Positions 24,649 through 32,085 of a stretch of DNA of 32,935 bases are shown one piece after another. Each line of letters opens with the position of its first letter. Position 1 is the first letter of the stretch. Under the pieces are notes generated by a model, which did no database searches, was not told the origin of the DNA, and saw only the letters and a list, made by a program, of their open reading frames with translations. The stretch spans positions 1-32,935 of the forward strand of contig JAHECW010000044.1 in assembly GCA_024641545.1 (NCBI GenBank), read 5' to 3'. Both the position numbers and the translations under genes were made by a program. Source of the stretch: Acidobacteriota bacterium. Its GTDB lineage: Bacteria > Acidobacteriota > Thermoanaerobaculia > Thermoanaerobaculales > Sulfomarinibacteraceae.

Positions 24649-25758
24649 TCAGCCCTCCCCCAACGCCCGCCGATACGCTTCGACGGTTTTGTCCACCGTT
24701 CGCTCCCACGTCAACCGTTCGGCCCGACGACGGCCCGCCTCCACCATCCTTCGACGGAGAGGATCATCCACCAAGACCTGCTCCACCGCGCTCGCCACCT
24801 CGTTCACATCGAGGGGATTGACCAACCTCGCCGCATCTTCGCCGAACTCCCGCATGGCGCCCACGTTCGAGGTCACCACCGGCAGCCCTGCGCCCATCGC
24901 CTCGAGAATGGGCAGGCCGAACCCCTCGTAGAGCGAGATGTGCAACAGCACTGCGGCCACATGGTACAACGCCCTCAGGTGACTCTGGGGGACGCGGCCG
25001 AGAAAACGGACCCGATCGATCAATCCGAGACGTGCGGCCCGGGCGGCGAGCCGGCTCGACGGCTCGACACCGCCGACAAAGACGAGTTGGCCGGGGACCC
25101 GGTGCCGACGGACCGCCAGGTGGTAGGCACGCAGCACCACATCGAGGTTCTTGTGCGGTTTGTCGTTGGCCACCACGAGGACGAGGGGCGATTGGAGACC
25201 GTAAAACTCCTTGAGAGCCTCGACCTCGGAGGCGCTGGGCCGCACGGCGAGCTCGGGATCGACACCGTTGGGAATCACCATCAATCGACCCGGGTCGGCC
25301 GAAAAAAGCTTGATGAGATCGCGCCGCGAGGTCCGCGACACGGTGATCACGACCCGTGATCGCCTGAGCGCGGAGCGCAGGACGACCCGGAGATAGAACT
25401 GGGCCAGGCCGGCGCGTCCCTTGGGCGGATAAAACAGCTGGATGACATCGTGAACCGTGGTCACGATGGGCCGGGGCGACAGGGCGGGCACCACATAGTG
25501 CGGTATATGCACCACGTCCACCCGTTCGCGCCAGAGCATGGCCGGCATCTGGATGTGTTCCGCCACCGAGTACCCCTTCGCACCGGCGGTGAGCACCTTC
25601 GCCGAAGGCGCCAGCTCGCTGACCCGTCCCTCGTGGCCGGGGTGGGCAACCACCGTCAACTCCACATCGCGCCGATCCTCCATCCCCCTGAGAATGGAAG
25701 AGAGGTACGTTCCGATCCCGAAATCGGTCAGTTTGCGGGCGTCAACGGCCAATCGCAC
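24649..25758 (-). CDS. GT4 family glycosyltransferase
   Basis: 369 residues from a GTG start at 25758. N-terminal VRLAVDARKLTDFGIGTYL (1-19) holds the acceptor-side loop; TTVHDVIQLF (100-109), ANDKPHKNLDVVLRAY (197-212) and EGFGLPILEAMGAGLPVV (278-295, E278 and E286) complete the family pattern. The frame stays open to 26112, but the upstream part is antisense to another glycosyltransferase and has no domain match. TACAAT six nt before the GTG supports this start. First gene of the minus operon, divergent from the plus operon across 62 bp. Confidence 0.9.
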   Translation of the reverse strand: MRLAVDARKLTDFGIGTYLSSILRGMEDRRDVELTVVAHPGHEGRVSELAPSAKVLTAGAKGYSVAEHIQMPAMLWRERVDVVHIPHYVVPALSPRPIVTTVHDVIQLFYPPKGRAGLAQFYLRVVLRSALRRSRVVITVSRTSRRDLIKLFSADPGRLMVIPNGVDPELAVRPSASEVEALKEFYGLQSPLVLVVANDKPHKNLDVVLRAYHLAVRRHRVPGQLVFVGGVEPSSRLAARAARLGLIDRVRFLGRVPQSHLRALYHVAAVLLHISLYEGFGLPILEAMGAGLPVVTSNVGAMREFGEDAARLVNPLDVNEVASAVEQVLVDDPLRRRMVEAGRRRAERLTWERTVDKTVEAYRRALGEG

Positions 25759-25764
25759 ACCGTC

Positions 25765-25770
25765 ATTGTA
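25765..25770 (-). promoter_or_regulatory. -10-like TACAAT, leaderless GTG start
   Basis: On the minus strand TACAAT lies six nt before GTG 25758. This is the only leaderless-type start in the window that uses GTG. Confidence 0.5.
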
Positions 25771-25806
25771 AGCGCGCCGACTGCAGAAGGCACGACAAGC
25801 CCTCGC

Positions 25807-25812
25807 TATACT
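25807..25812 (+). promoter_or_regulatory. -10-like TATACT upstream of a 17-codon ORF
   Basis: TATACT lies eight nt before an ATG at 25821 that opens a 17-codon ORF, so the transcript of the plus operon probably begins at that ORF and not at the glycosyltransferase start. Confidence 0.5.
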
Positions 25813-25820
25813 GATCTCAG

Positions 25821-25874
25821 ATGAGAGCCTCCAAGACCCGTCCACAACTCGAGACCCGGAAATCGAGCCCATGA
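25821..25874 (+). CDS. 17-residue leader ORF coupled to a glycosyltransferase
   Basis: The ORF reads MRASKTRPQLETRKSSP and ends in TGA that overlaps the next gene's ATG as ATGA (25871-25874). Its ATG sits eight nt after TATACT, as for leaderless starts elsewhere in the window. The glycosyltransferase ATG has no good Shine-Dalgarno site, so ribosomes finishing this ORF may restart on it. The peptide is basic and polar with no known domain. It may matter only as a coupling device, or be a leader peptide. Alternatively it is a non-translated coincidence. Confidence 0.4.
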   Translation: MRASKTRPQLETRKSSP

Positions 25875-26785
25875 CGGCGATCGTCATCCCGTCCCTCGGC
25901 GGCCCGCATTTGAAGAGCTGTCTCGATGCCGTGGCTGCTCTCGACCCGCCGCCGGGACGAATCGTGGTCGTGGTCTCCGGCGGCGCGACCCCGCCGGCCC
26001 GCCGAGCTTCGATCGACGTCCTCGCCACCGGGCGCCGACTCGGCTTCGCCGCCGCCGTCAACGCCGGCATCGACTCTCTCGGGAGCGCCATCGACCGGGT
26101 TGCCCTGGTCAACGACGATGCGGTTCCGGCGCCGGGGTGGCTGGGGCCCCTCGAAGCGGCGCTCGACGCCGACCCCGGTCTCGCAGCGGTTCAGGGGACC
26201 ATCACCGACGCCGCGGGAGCGGCCATCGACGGACGGGGCATCACCCTCGACGAGGTCGCGCTCCCGGTCCAGCTGGACCGCGGTTCCACGCCTGCGCCGG
26301 AACCCGACCGACCGAGACCGGTCATCGCCGTTTCCGGCACCGCGGCGCTCTTTCGAGCTCGGGCGCTGCGTCAAGCGGCCCTCGTCGACGGCGCCATCTT
26401 CGACCTCCGGTTCGGCAGCTATCACGAAGACCTCGATCTCGGTCTCAGGATGCGGCGCCTGGGTTGGAGCGCCGCCTGGGTCCCGGGCGCCTGGGCGAGC
26501 CACGTCGGTTCGGCGACCGGTGCCCGCATGGGCTGGCGCCACCCATGGTGGTTGCTGACCAACCGCTGGCGTGCCCTGGCCGGAAATCTCACGACCGCCG
26601 CCGTCGCGGCCGCCCTTCCAACCCTGCTCCGCGGCGAGCTGCGAGCGGTTCGGACGCTCGCCCGCACCAACCCGCGGGTCATGCCGGCGGCAGCAGCGGC
26701 GATGGCCTGCCTTCCCTGGATCGTGATCCGCTCGCTCGGGCGACCCAGCCCCGGTCCTCGACTCAGCGCCCTGCCGGAGGTTTGA
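25871..26785 (+). CDS. GT2 family glycosyltransferase
   Basis: 304 residues, GT-A fold, inverting type by family. It opens with the usual strand AIVIPSLGGPHLKSCLDAV, has LGFAAAVNAGID (57-68) for nucleotide binding, a DXD-like NDD (81-83) and YHEDLDLGLRMRRLGW (about 178-193) with the probable catalytic acidic residues. The pattern resembles rhamnosyltransferases such as WbbL, which would suit the rfbD gene nearby, but the sugar is inferred. A hydrophobic stretch near the C-terminus (about 255-290) could associate with the membrane. First full gene of the plus operon; two nt separate it from the next. Confidence 0.87.
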   Translation: MTAIVIPSLGGPHLKSCLDAVAALDPPPGRIVVVVSGGATPPARRASIDVLATGRRLGFAAAVNAGIDSLGSAIDRVALVNDDAVPAPGWLGPLEAALDADPGLAAVQGTITDAAGAAIDGRGITLDEVALPVQLDRGSTPAPEPDRPRPVIAVSGTAALFRARALRQAALVDGAIFDLRFGSYHEDLDLGLRMRRLGWSAAWVPGAWASHVGSATGARMGWRHPWWLLTNRWRALAGNLTTAAVAAALPTLLRGELRAVRTLARTNPRVMPAAAAAMACLPWIVIRSLGRPSPGPRLSALPEV

Positions 26786-26787
26786 CG

Positions 26788-27966
26788 ATGCGCGTTCTCT
26801 TCCTGACCGACGATCGACTGGGCCCCGCCATGGCAGGGTCGGCCCTGCGCGCCTGGGAACTGGCAAATGCGCTTGCCGGCGCGGGACACGAGGTACGGCT
26901 CACGGCGGATGGAGGGTCATCCAAACCGCACGACTCGCCCGTCGAGCTCATCGATGCGCCCGACTGGAGCTGGGCCCAGGCCGTGGTCTCACCGCCCTGG
27001 AGCCTCCATCTGCCGGCCTTCACCGGTCGCCATCTTCTGGTGATCGACGGCGCGACGCCGCTGCTCGCCGAGCTCGATGCCATGCCGACGACGCCCGAGA
27101 TTCGACGCCGCCGTCGCACCGCGGCGGCGCGGCTCCCCGTGGCGGCGGCCAGGGCGCATGCCGTGCTCGTGGCCGGCGCGGCGCAGCACGACTGGTGGCG
27201 GGCCGTGTTCCAACGCCGCCCCGCGGTGCCGATTCTCGAGGTCCCGTTCGGGATCCAGGAGCACGATCCACCGGAGGGTTCGGCCGAGGTCATCGGCGTC
27301 CCGGCGGACTGGTCGGTGGTGCTGTGGTGGGGTGGCGTCTGGCCGTGGCTCGACCTCGACACCCTGCTCGCCGCCCGCGCCCGGCTCGGCCGGGTTCCGG
27401 TGAGCATCGTGGTCCCCACCGCAACCAGACCGGGCGGTTCTCTCGCGCAGTTCACCGCGACCGACCTCAACCGGATGGCGGCCCGCTACGCACTGTCGGC
27501 GCCGGAGGTGGTGCCCCTCGAACACTGGGCGCCCTACGACGAGCGCTACCTGACCCTCAACCGGGCCGCGGTCATGGCCTTTCTCCACCAGGCGAGGCCC
27601 GAGGCGGAGCTTTCCTTCCGCACCCGCGCCATGGACGCCCTGTGGTCGGCAACACCCATGCTGCTGTCGTCTGGAGGCGAGGTCGCCCGGCTCGCGGACG
27701 CACTCGGCTGGGGCGAGGTGGTCGAGCCGGGCAACCCGGCGGCGGTCAGCGACGCCCTGAAGAGGCTGCTCCAACCCGAGGAGCACGATCGTCGCCGATC
27801 GGCGATTCTCGAACACCGCGACCACTGGCGGTGGTCGCGGGTCGCGCGTCCGTTGGTGGAGGCCCTTCCGACCCTCGAAACGATTCCCCGGGGCGCGCTC
27901 ACACCTTCGCTTCTCAGGGCGGCGACGACCCTCATCGGCCGCGGCGGACGGGGGCGCCGAGGGTGA
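26788..27966 (+). CDS. GT4-like glycosyltransferase
   Basis: 392 residues. The N-terminus MRVLFLTDDRLGPAMAGSALRAWELANALAGAGHEVRL has the layout of GT-B glycosyltransferases, and the C-terminal part (FRTRAMDALWSATPMLLSS, then GEVVEPGNPAAVSDALKRLL) matches the donor-side end of that fold. The canonical E-x7-E is not obvious, with E and R residues in a different setting, so it is a divergent member. GGAGG lies seven nt before the ATG. A longer frame open from 26137 is rejected because it is antisense-like extension through the previous gene. It overlaps the next gene as GTGA. Confidence 0.75.
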   Translation: MRVLFLTDDRLGPAMAGSALRAWELANALAGAGHEVRLTADGGSSKPHDSPVELIDAPDWSWAQAVVSPPWSLHLPAFTGRHLLVIDGATPLLAELDAMPTTPEIRRRRRTAAARLPVAAARAHAVLVAGAAQHDWWRAVFQRRPAVPILEVPFGIQEHDPPEGSAEVIGVPADWSVVLWWGGVWPWLDLDTLLAARARLGRVPVSIVVPTATRPGGSLAQFTATDLNRMAARYALSAPEVVPLEHWAPYDERYLTLNRAAVMAFLHQARPEAELSFRTRAMDALWSATPMLLSSGGEVARLADALGWGEVVEPGNPAAVSDALKRLLQPEEHDRRRSAILEHRDHWRWSRVARPLVEALPTLETIPRGALTPSLLRAATTLIGRGGRGRRG

Positions 27967-28832
27967 AGGCCGCCGCAGTTGTGGTTCGCTGGCGGGGCGG
28001 TGACGAGGTCGACCGGTGCCTCCGATCGCTCCTCGCGCAGACCGGGCGGCACCTCAGCCGGATCGTCCTGGTCGACTCGGGCTCGGGCGACGGCGGCGCC
28101 GAGCGCCTGGCGGCAGCCTTCCCCGAAATCGAGGTTCTCGCCCTTGCAGAGAACCGCTCATTCGCCCACGCCGCCAACACAGGCGCCGCCGCGACCACCG
28201 AGGAGCTGATCTTCCTGCTCAACCCCGACACCGAGCTCGAGGAGGCCGCCGCGGCCACCCTGGTCGAGGCGCTCGAGGAGCGACCGCGAACCGCCGGGGT
28301 GGCGCCGCTGCTTCTCAACCCGGACGGTTCGGGACAAGATCTCTGGCAGTTGCGTCGTCTTCCCACCGTCGCCCGTCTGGCCACGGGCCGGTCGGGCGCT
28401 CCGGCCTTTTCGACACCGCCGACGACCGCAACCGCCGTCGCCCAACCCGCGGCGGCGGCCTGGATGATCCGGCGCGAGGTGTGGCGGGCGCTCGCGGGTT
28501 TCGACGAGACCTTTGCCCCCGCGTGGTGGGAGGACGTCGATTTCTGCGCCCGGATGGCCTGCCGCCTGGGCACGCCGGATTTCCCGGCCGACCACGGTTT
28601 CGTGGTCGTGCCGCGGGCCCGGGTCCGACATCTCGGCGGATCGAGTCTCGGGGAGCTCGACCGAGCGGCGTTTCTCACCGCTTTCACCGGCAATCTCCTG
28701 CGCTATGCCGCCATCCATCACCCGAAGAACCTGCCGCTGATCCGCACCGGGCTACGATGGTCGCTCGCCGGGCGGGCACTCATCCGACCCCGGCACGCCG
28801 GGATCTATCTCGCGGTGCGACGCGGAATCTGA
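27963..28832 (+). CDS. GT2 family glycosyltransferase
   Basis: 289 residues from a GTG start that overlaps the previous stop (GTGA). VLVDSGSGDGGAERLA (35-50), ENRSFAHAANTGA (63-75), the DXD-like NPDTEL (87-92) and WWEDVDFCARM (about 195-205) are the standard GT2 signatures, again closest in style to rhamnosyltransferases. Last gene of the plus operon. No terminator was recognised after it. The sugar transferred is unknown. Confidence 0.87.
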   Translation: MKAAAVVVRWRGGDEVDRCLRSLLAQTGRHLSRIVLVDSGSGDGGAERLAAAFPEIEVLALAENRSFAHAANTGAAATTEELIFLLNPDTELEEAAAATLVEALEERPRTAGVAPLLLNPDGSGQDLWQLRRLPTVARLATGRSGAPAFSTPPTTATAVAQPAAAAWMIRREVWRALAGFDETFAPAWWEDVDFCARMACRLGTPDFPADHGFVVVPRARVRHLGGSSLGELDRAAFLTAFTGNLLRYAAIHHPKNLPLIRTGLRWSLAGRALIRPRHAGIYLAVRRGI

Positions 28833-28871
28833 AAAATCTTTCGCCCCGAGGCCCCGCCGCGGGAGACACAC

Positions 28872-28883
28872 TGCACCGGTGCA
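28872..28883. promoter_or_regulatory. perfect 12-bp palindrome upstream of KAS III gene
   Basis: TGCACCGGTGCA is self-complementary and lies 40 nt upstream of the -35 box of the next gene. It could be an operator. GC-rich palindromes of this length also arise by chance, so this is weak. Confidence 0.3.
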
Positions 28884-28923
28884 TTTTCTCGATTTCGCGC
28901 GGAAAGTGCCGCCGCAAATGACC

Positions 28924-28951
28924 TTGACCTCGCGAGGATCTGGTGTAGGCT
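28924..28951 (+). promoter_or_regulatory. promoter of KAS III-like gene, leaderless type
   Basis: TTGACC (28924-28929), 16-nt spacer, TAGGCT (28946-28951), then nine nt to the ATG at 28961. The predicted start site leaves only a few nt of leader. This is the leaderless-type start with the clearest -35 box. Confidence 0.6.
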
Positions 28952-28960
28952 CACCCGACT

Positions 28961-30052
28961 ATGACGCTCAAAAACCGTCACACCGTCATCATCGGAACCG
29001 GGGCCTCGATCCCACCAAGGGTGGTTCCCAACCACCACTTCACCGACAACGAGTTCTTCATGGACTACGGCGAGCCCGTAGAGTCCGGCAACAACCGCCG
29101 GATCATCGAAAAGTTCCGCCAGATCACCGACATCGGCGAACGGCGGTACGCCGACGACGACATCATGGCGTCGGATCTGGCGACCGAAGCGGGGTCGGCG
29201 GCCGTCGAGGATGCCGGAATCGATCCCGAGAGCCTCGACTACATCATCGTCGCGCACAACTTCGGCGACATCCTCGCCGACAACCTGCGGTCGGACTTCG
29301 TGCCCTCGCTCGCCGCCAGGGTCAAGCACAACCTCGCCGTCGCCAACCCGGAATGCATCGCCTATGATCTGCCCTTCGGGTGCCCGGGCTGGATCCAGGG
29401 CGTCATCCAGAGCGACTACTTCCTCCGATCCGGCGACGCCTCCCGCGCGCTGGTCATCGGCGCCGAGACCCTCTCCCGGGTTTCCGATCCGCACGACCGC
29501 GACAGCATGATCTACTCCGACGGCGCCGGCGCGGCGGTTCTCGAGGCCCGCGAGGTCGCCGAACCGGTCGGCATCCTCGCCCACGCCGCGCGGTCCGACA
29601 CCATCGACCACGCCAAACTGCTCTGGATGGGCGAGTCCTTCAACCCCGAGTACAAAGACAACACCCTGTTTCTGAAGATGTTCGGGCGCAAGCTCTACAA
29701 CTACGCATTGACCAACGTACCGGGCGTGGTCAAACAGAGCCTGGACCGAGCCGGCCTCGATCTGTCGGCAGTCGCGAAGGTGTTTCTCCACCAGGCCAAC
29801 GCAAAGATGGACGAGGCGATCCTGGTCCGGCTGTTCCGGCTCTACGACGCCGGACAACCCGACACGAAGGCCGTGATGCCGATGTCGATCTCGTGGCTGG
29901 GCAACTCGTCGGTGGCGACGGTTCCGACCCTGCTCGATCTGGTACGCCGGGGCAAAATGGACGGCCACGAGCTCCGAGCGGGCGACGTCGTGGTCTTCGC
30001 CTCGGTCGGCGCGGGGATGAACATCAACTCGGTGGTCTACCGCTGGGTCTAG
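28961..30052 (+). CDS. 3-oxoacyl-ACP synthase III family protein
   Basis: 363 residues, thiolase fold. The KAS III triad is visible: C141 in LPFGCPGW, H277 in FLHQANAKMDEAI and N315 in WLGNSSVATVP. It should condense an acyl-CoA with a malonyl or similar thioester. The N-terminal insertion around 26-50 is longer than in FabH, and the gene is not in a fab cluster but next to an acyl-CoA ligase. It could therefore be a FabH paralogue, a long-chain condensing enzyme or part of a special lipid pathway. OleA-type head-to-head condensation cannot be excluded, but no oleB or oleD follows. Confidence 0.85.
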   Translation: MTLKNRHTVIIGTGASIPPRVVPNHHFTDNEFFMDYGEPVESGNNRRIIEKFRQITDIGERRYADDDIMASDLATEAGSAAVEDAGIDPESLDYIIVAHNFGDILADNLRSDFVPSLAARVKHNLAVANPECIAYDLPFGCPGWIQGVIQSDYFLRSGDASRALVIGAETLSRVSDPHDRDSMIYSDGAGAAVLEAREVAEPVGILAHAARSDTIDHAKLLWMGESFNPEYKDNTLFLKMFGRKLYNYALTNVPGVVKQSLDRAGLDLSAVAKVFLHQANAKMDEAILVRLFRLYDAGQPDTKAVMPMSISWLGNSSVATVPTLLDLVRRGKMDGHELRAGDVVVFASVGAGMNINSVVYRWV

Positions 30053-30097
30053 ATCCCTTTCCGCGCCCCCGGTGGCCCCTGGCCCATGGATTTCCCA

Positions 30098-30114
30098 ATC
30101 AGTACTGATACACT
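30098..30114 (+). promoter_or_regulatory. palindrome overlapping an extended -10 upstream of acyl-CoA ligase gene
   Basis: ATCAGTACTGAT (30098-30109) is a perfect 12-bp palindrome. It overlaps TG-A-TACACT (30106-30114), which fits an extended -10 promoter. A repressor bound there would block the promoter. Fatty-acid genes in many bacteria are controlled by TetR- or GntR-family repressors at such palindromes, but this exact site is not one I can assign. Confidence 0.45.
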
Positions 30115-30188
30115 TTCCGGTGCCGATTTCGGACCGAGGAACGACAGGGGGGACGGTCGCGTCCACCGGGCTTGCCGAGGGGGAAACC

Positions 30189-31985
30189 ATGGAATTCAGA
30201 GACTTCAAGAACATCCACGAGATGCTCTCGCACACGGTCGAGCGGTATCCCGGCAGGGATGCCTATCGCACGATCCTCGACAACGGTTCCATGGAGTCGG
30301 TCAGCTGGACCGAATTCGCCGAACACGTGCGTCGGGTCGGCAAGAGCCTCATCGCCCTCGGCGTCGGCAAGGGCGACAAGGCCAACATCGTCAGTTACTC
30401 GTGTTATCGCTGGGTGCTGACCGATGTCGCTCTCGCCGCCATCGGTTCGGTCACGGTCGGGATCTATCACTCGCTCCTGGCCAAGGACATCGGCTACATC
30501 GTCAAGCACTCGGACGCGGTTCTCGCCTTCGCCGAAGATCCTTCCCAGGTTGCGAAACTCCAGGAGATCCGGGCCGAGATCCCCGCGATCCGGAAAGTCG
30601 TTCTCTTCAAGGGGACACCTCCGCCGGGCGATGACTGGGTCCTGAGCTACGAGGAGTTCCTCGACCTCGGGAAAGACGTGACGGACGAGGCGCTGGACGC
30701 CCGGATCGCCGATGTCGAGGCCGCCGATGTCGCCGCCATCGTCTACACCTCGGGAACCACCGGGATCCCCAAGGGCGCGGTCCTGACCCACGACAACATC
30801 ACCTTCACCGCCCAGTCGGTCTTCGGTTCGACGCAGATCGAAGACGAGGACCACGCCTTCCTGTTCCTCCCTTTGGCGCACATCTTCGCCCGGACCTGCG
30901 TCTTCTCCGCCCTCTTCGCCGGCAGCACGACGACCGTCGCCCGGGGCATCGACACCGTCGCCGAGGACTTCAAGACCGCCCGGCCGCACTGGTTTCCAAG
31001 CGTCCCAAGGATCTACGAGAAGGTCCACACCAAGATCATCTCCGGGGCCCGGGCCAAGGGCGGCATCGCGCTCAAGCTCTTCAACTGGGCGTGCAGAGTC
31101 GGTGATCGGGTCAGCGATCACCTGCTCGCCAAAGAACCCGTACCGTTCGCGACTCGACTCCAGTACGCCATTGCGACCAAGCTGGTCTTCTCCAAGGTCC
31201 AGGCCGCGCTCGGCGGCCGCGTACGCTGGTGCATCAGCGGCGCCGCTCCGCTGGATCCGTCCATCGGCAAGTTCTTCCACGCAGCCGGGGTCCTCATCGT
31301 CGAGGGTATCGGCATGACCGAGAACACCTCGTTCACCAACCTCAACCGTTACGACAACTACCGTTTCGGCTGGGTCGGCCCCACCGGCCCCGGTATCGAG
31401 CAGAAGACGGCGGACGACGGCGAGGTGCTCTACCGCGGCCGCAACATCATGCGCGAGTACTACAAGATGCCCGCCGAGACCGCCGAAACCCTCACCGAGG
31501 ACGGCTGGCAGCACACCGGCGATCTCGGCGCCATCGACGCCGAGGGCTTCCTCAAGATCACCGGCCGCAAGAAGGACCTCATCGTCACCGCCGGCGGCAA
31601 GAACGTGGCGCCGTCGGCCATCGAAGGTCTCGTCGCCACCTCGCCCTACATCTCACAGGTCTGCGTCATCGGCGACCGGCGCAAGTACCTCACCGCGCTC
31701 ATCACCGTCGACGAACCCAACATCCGAGCCTATGCCGCCGAGCACGGCATCGCCGGGAACACCCTCGACGAGCTGCTGGCGAGCGAGGGCGTCAAAGCAC
31801 TGATTCAGAGCGTCGTCGACGAAAAGAACACCCACTTCGCCTCGTTCGAGACGATCAAGAAGTTCCGGCTCCTCGAGGAGTTCTCGATCGAGAACGGGAT
31901 GTTGACGCCGACGCTCAAGGTCAAACGCAACGTCGCCATGGAGCGCTTCGCGGATCTCATCGACGGGATGTACACCGAGGACTGA
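30189..31985 (+). CDS. long-chain acyl-CoA synthetase (FadD15-like)
   Basis: 598 residues, the normal length of long-chain AMP-forming acyl-CoA ligases. It activates fatty acids to acyl-CoA through an acyl-adenylate. The ATP loop YTSGTTGIPKG (186-196), the EGIGMTE motif, DGWQHTGDLG and the hinge ITGRKKDLIVTAGGKNVAP are all present. The C-terminal lysine region lies near TPTLKVKRN. The frame is open from 30072, but ATG 30189 follows GGGGGAAACC, an acceptable Shine-Dalgarno site, and begins at the family start. Downstream of the KAS III gene by 136 nt, with its own promoter-like element. Confidence 0.93.
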   Translation: MEFRDFKNIHEMLSHTVERYPGRDAYRTILDNGSMESVSWTEFAEHVRRVGKSLIALGVGKGDKANIVSYSCYRWVLTDVALAAIGSVTVGIYHSLLAKDIGYIVKHSDAVLAFAEDPSQVAKLQEIRAEIPAIRKVVLFKGTPPPGDDWVLSYEEFLDLGKDVTDEALDARIADVEAADVAAIVYTSGTTGIPKGAVLTHDNITFTAQSVFGSTQIEDEDHAFLFLPLAHIFARTCVFSALFAGSTTTVARGIDTVAEDFKTARPHWFPSVPRIYEKVHTKIISGARAKGGIALKLFNWACRVGDRVSDHLLAKEPVPFATRLQYAIATKLVFSKVQAALGGRVRWCISGAAPLDPSIGKFFHAAGVLIVEGIGMTENTSFTNLNRYDNYRFGWVGPTGPGIEQKTADDGEVLYRGRNIMREYYKMPAETAETLTEDGWQHTGDLGAIDAEGFLKITGRKKDLIVTAGGKNVAPSAIEGLVATSPYISQVCVIGDRRKYLTALITVDEPNIRAYAAEHGIAGNTLDELLASEGVKALIQSVVDEKNTHFASFETIKKFRLLEEFSIENGMLTPTLKVKRNVAMERFADLIDGMYTED

Positions 31986-31990
31986 AACCC

Positions 31991-32080
31991 GCGTCCGAGT
32001 CCGCGTCTGTTTCCGTTCCCGCGTCCGTTCCCGCTTCCGAATCCGGGGCCGGGGCCGTGGCCGGGGCCGAGCTCGAGACC
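31991..32080. repeat. hexamer repeat array, 15 units
   Basis: Fifteen 6-nt units in phase, each beginning with G and most ending CC: GCGTCC, GAGTCC, GTTTCC, GTTCCC, GCTTCC, GAATCC, then GGGGCC and GTGGCC. It starts five nt after the acyl-CoA ligase stop codon and ends five nt before the RND gene's 3' end, filling the convergent gap. Confidence 0.75.
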
Positions 32081-32085
32081 GCCGG

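Noticed and set aside
26137-26787. Upstream extension of the GT4-like gene to a 609-residue protein
   Set aside because: The extension overlaps the GT2 gene in another frame, is Arg/Gly/Pro-rich and has no domain. The ATG at 26788 has a Shine-Dalgarno site and begins a typical first strand.
28961-30052. OleA of an olefin-forming oleABCD cluster
   Set aside because: Only a condensing enzyme and a standard acyl-CoA ligase are present; no OleB hydrolase or OleD reductase follows.
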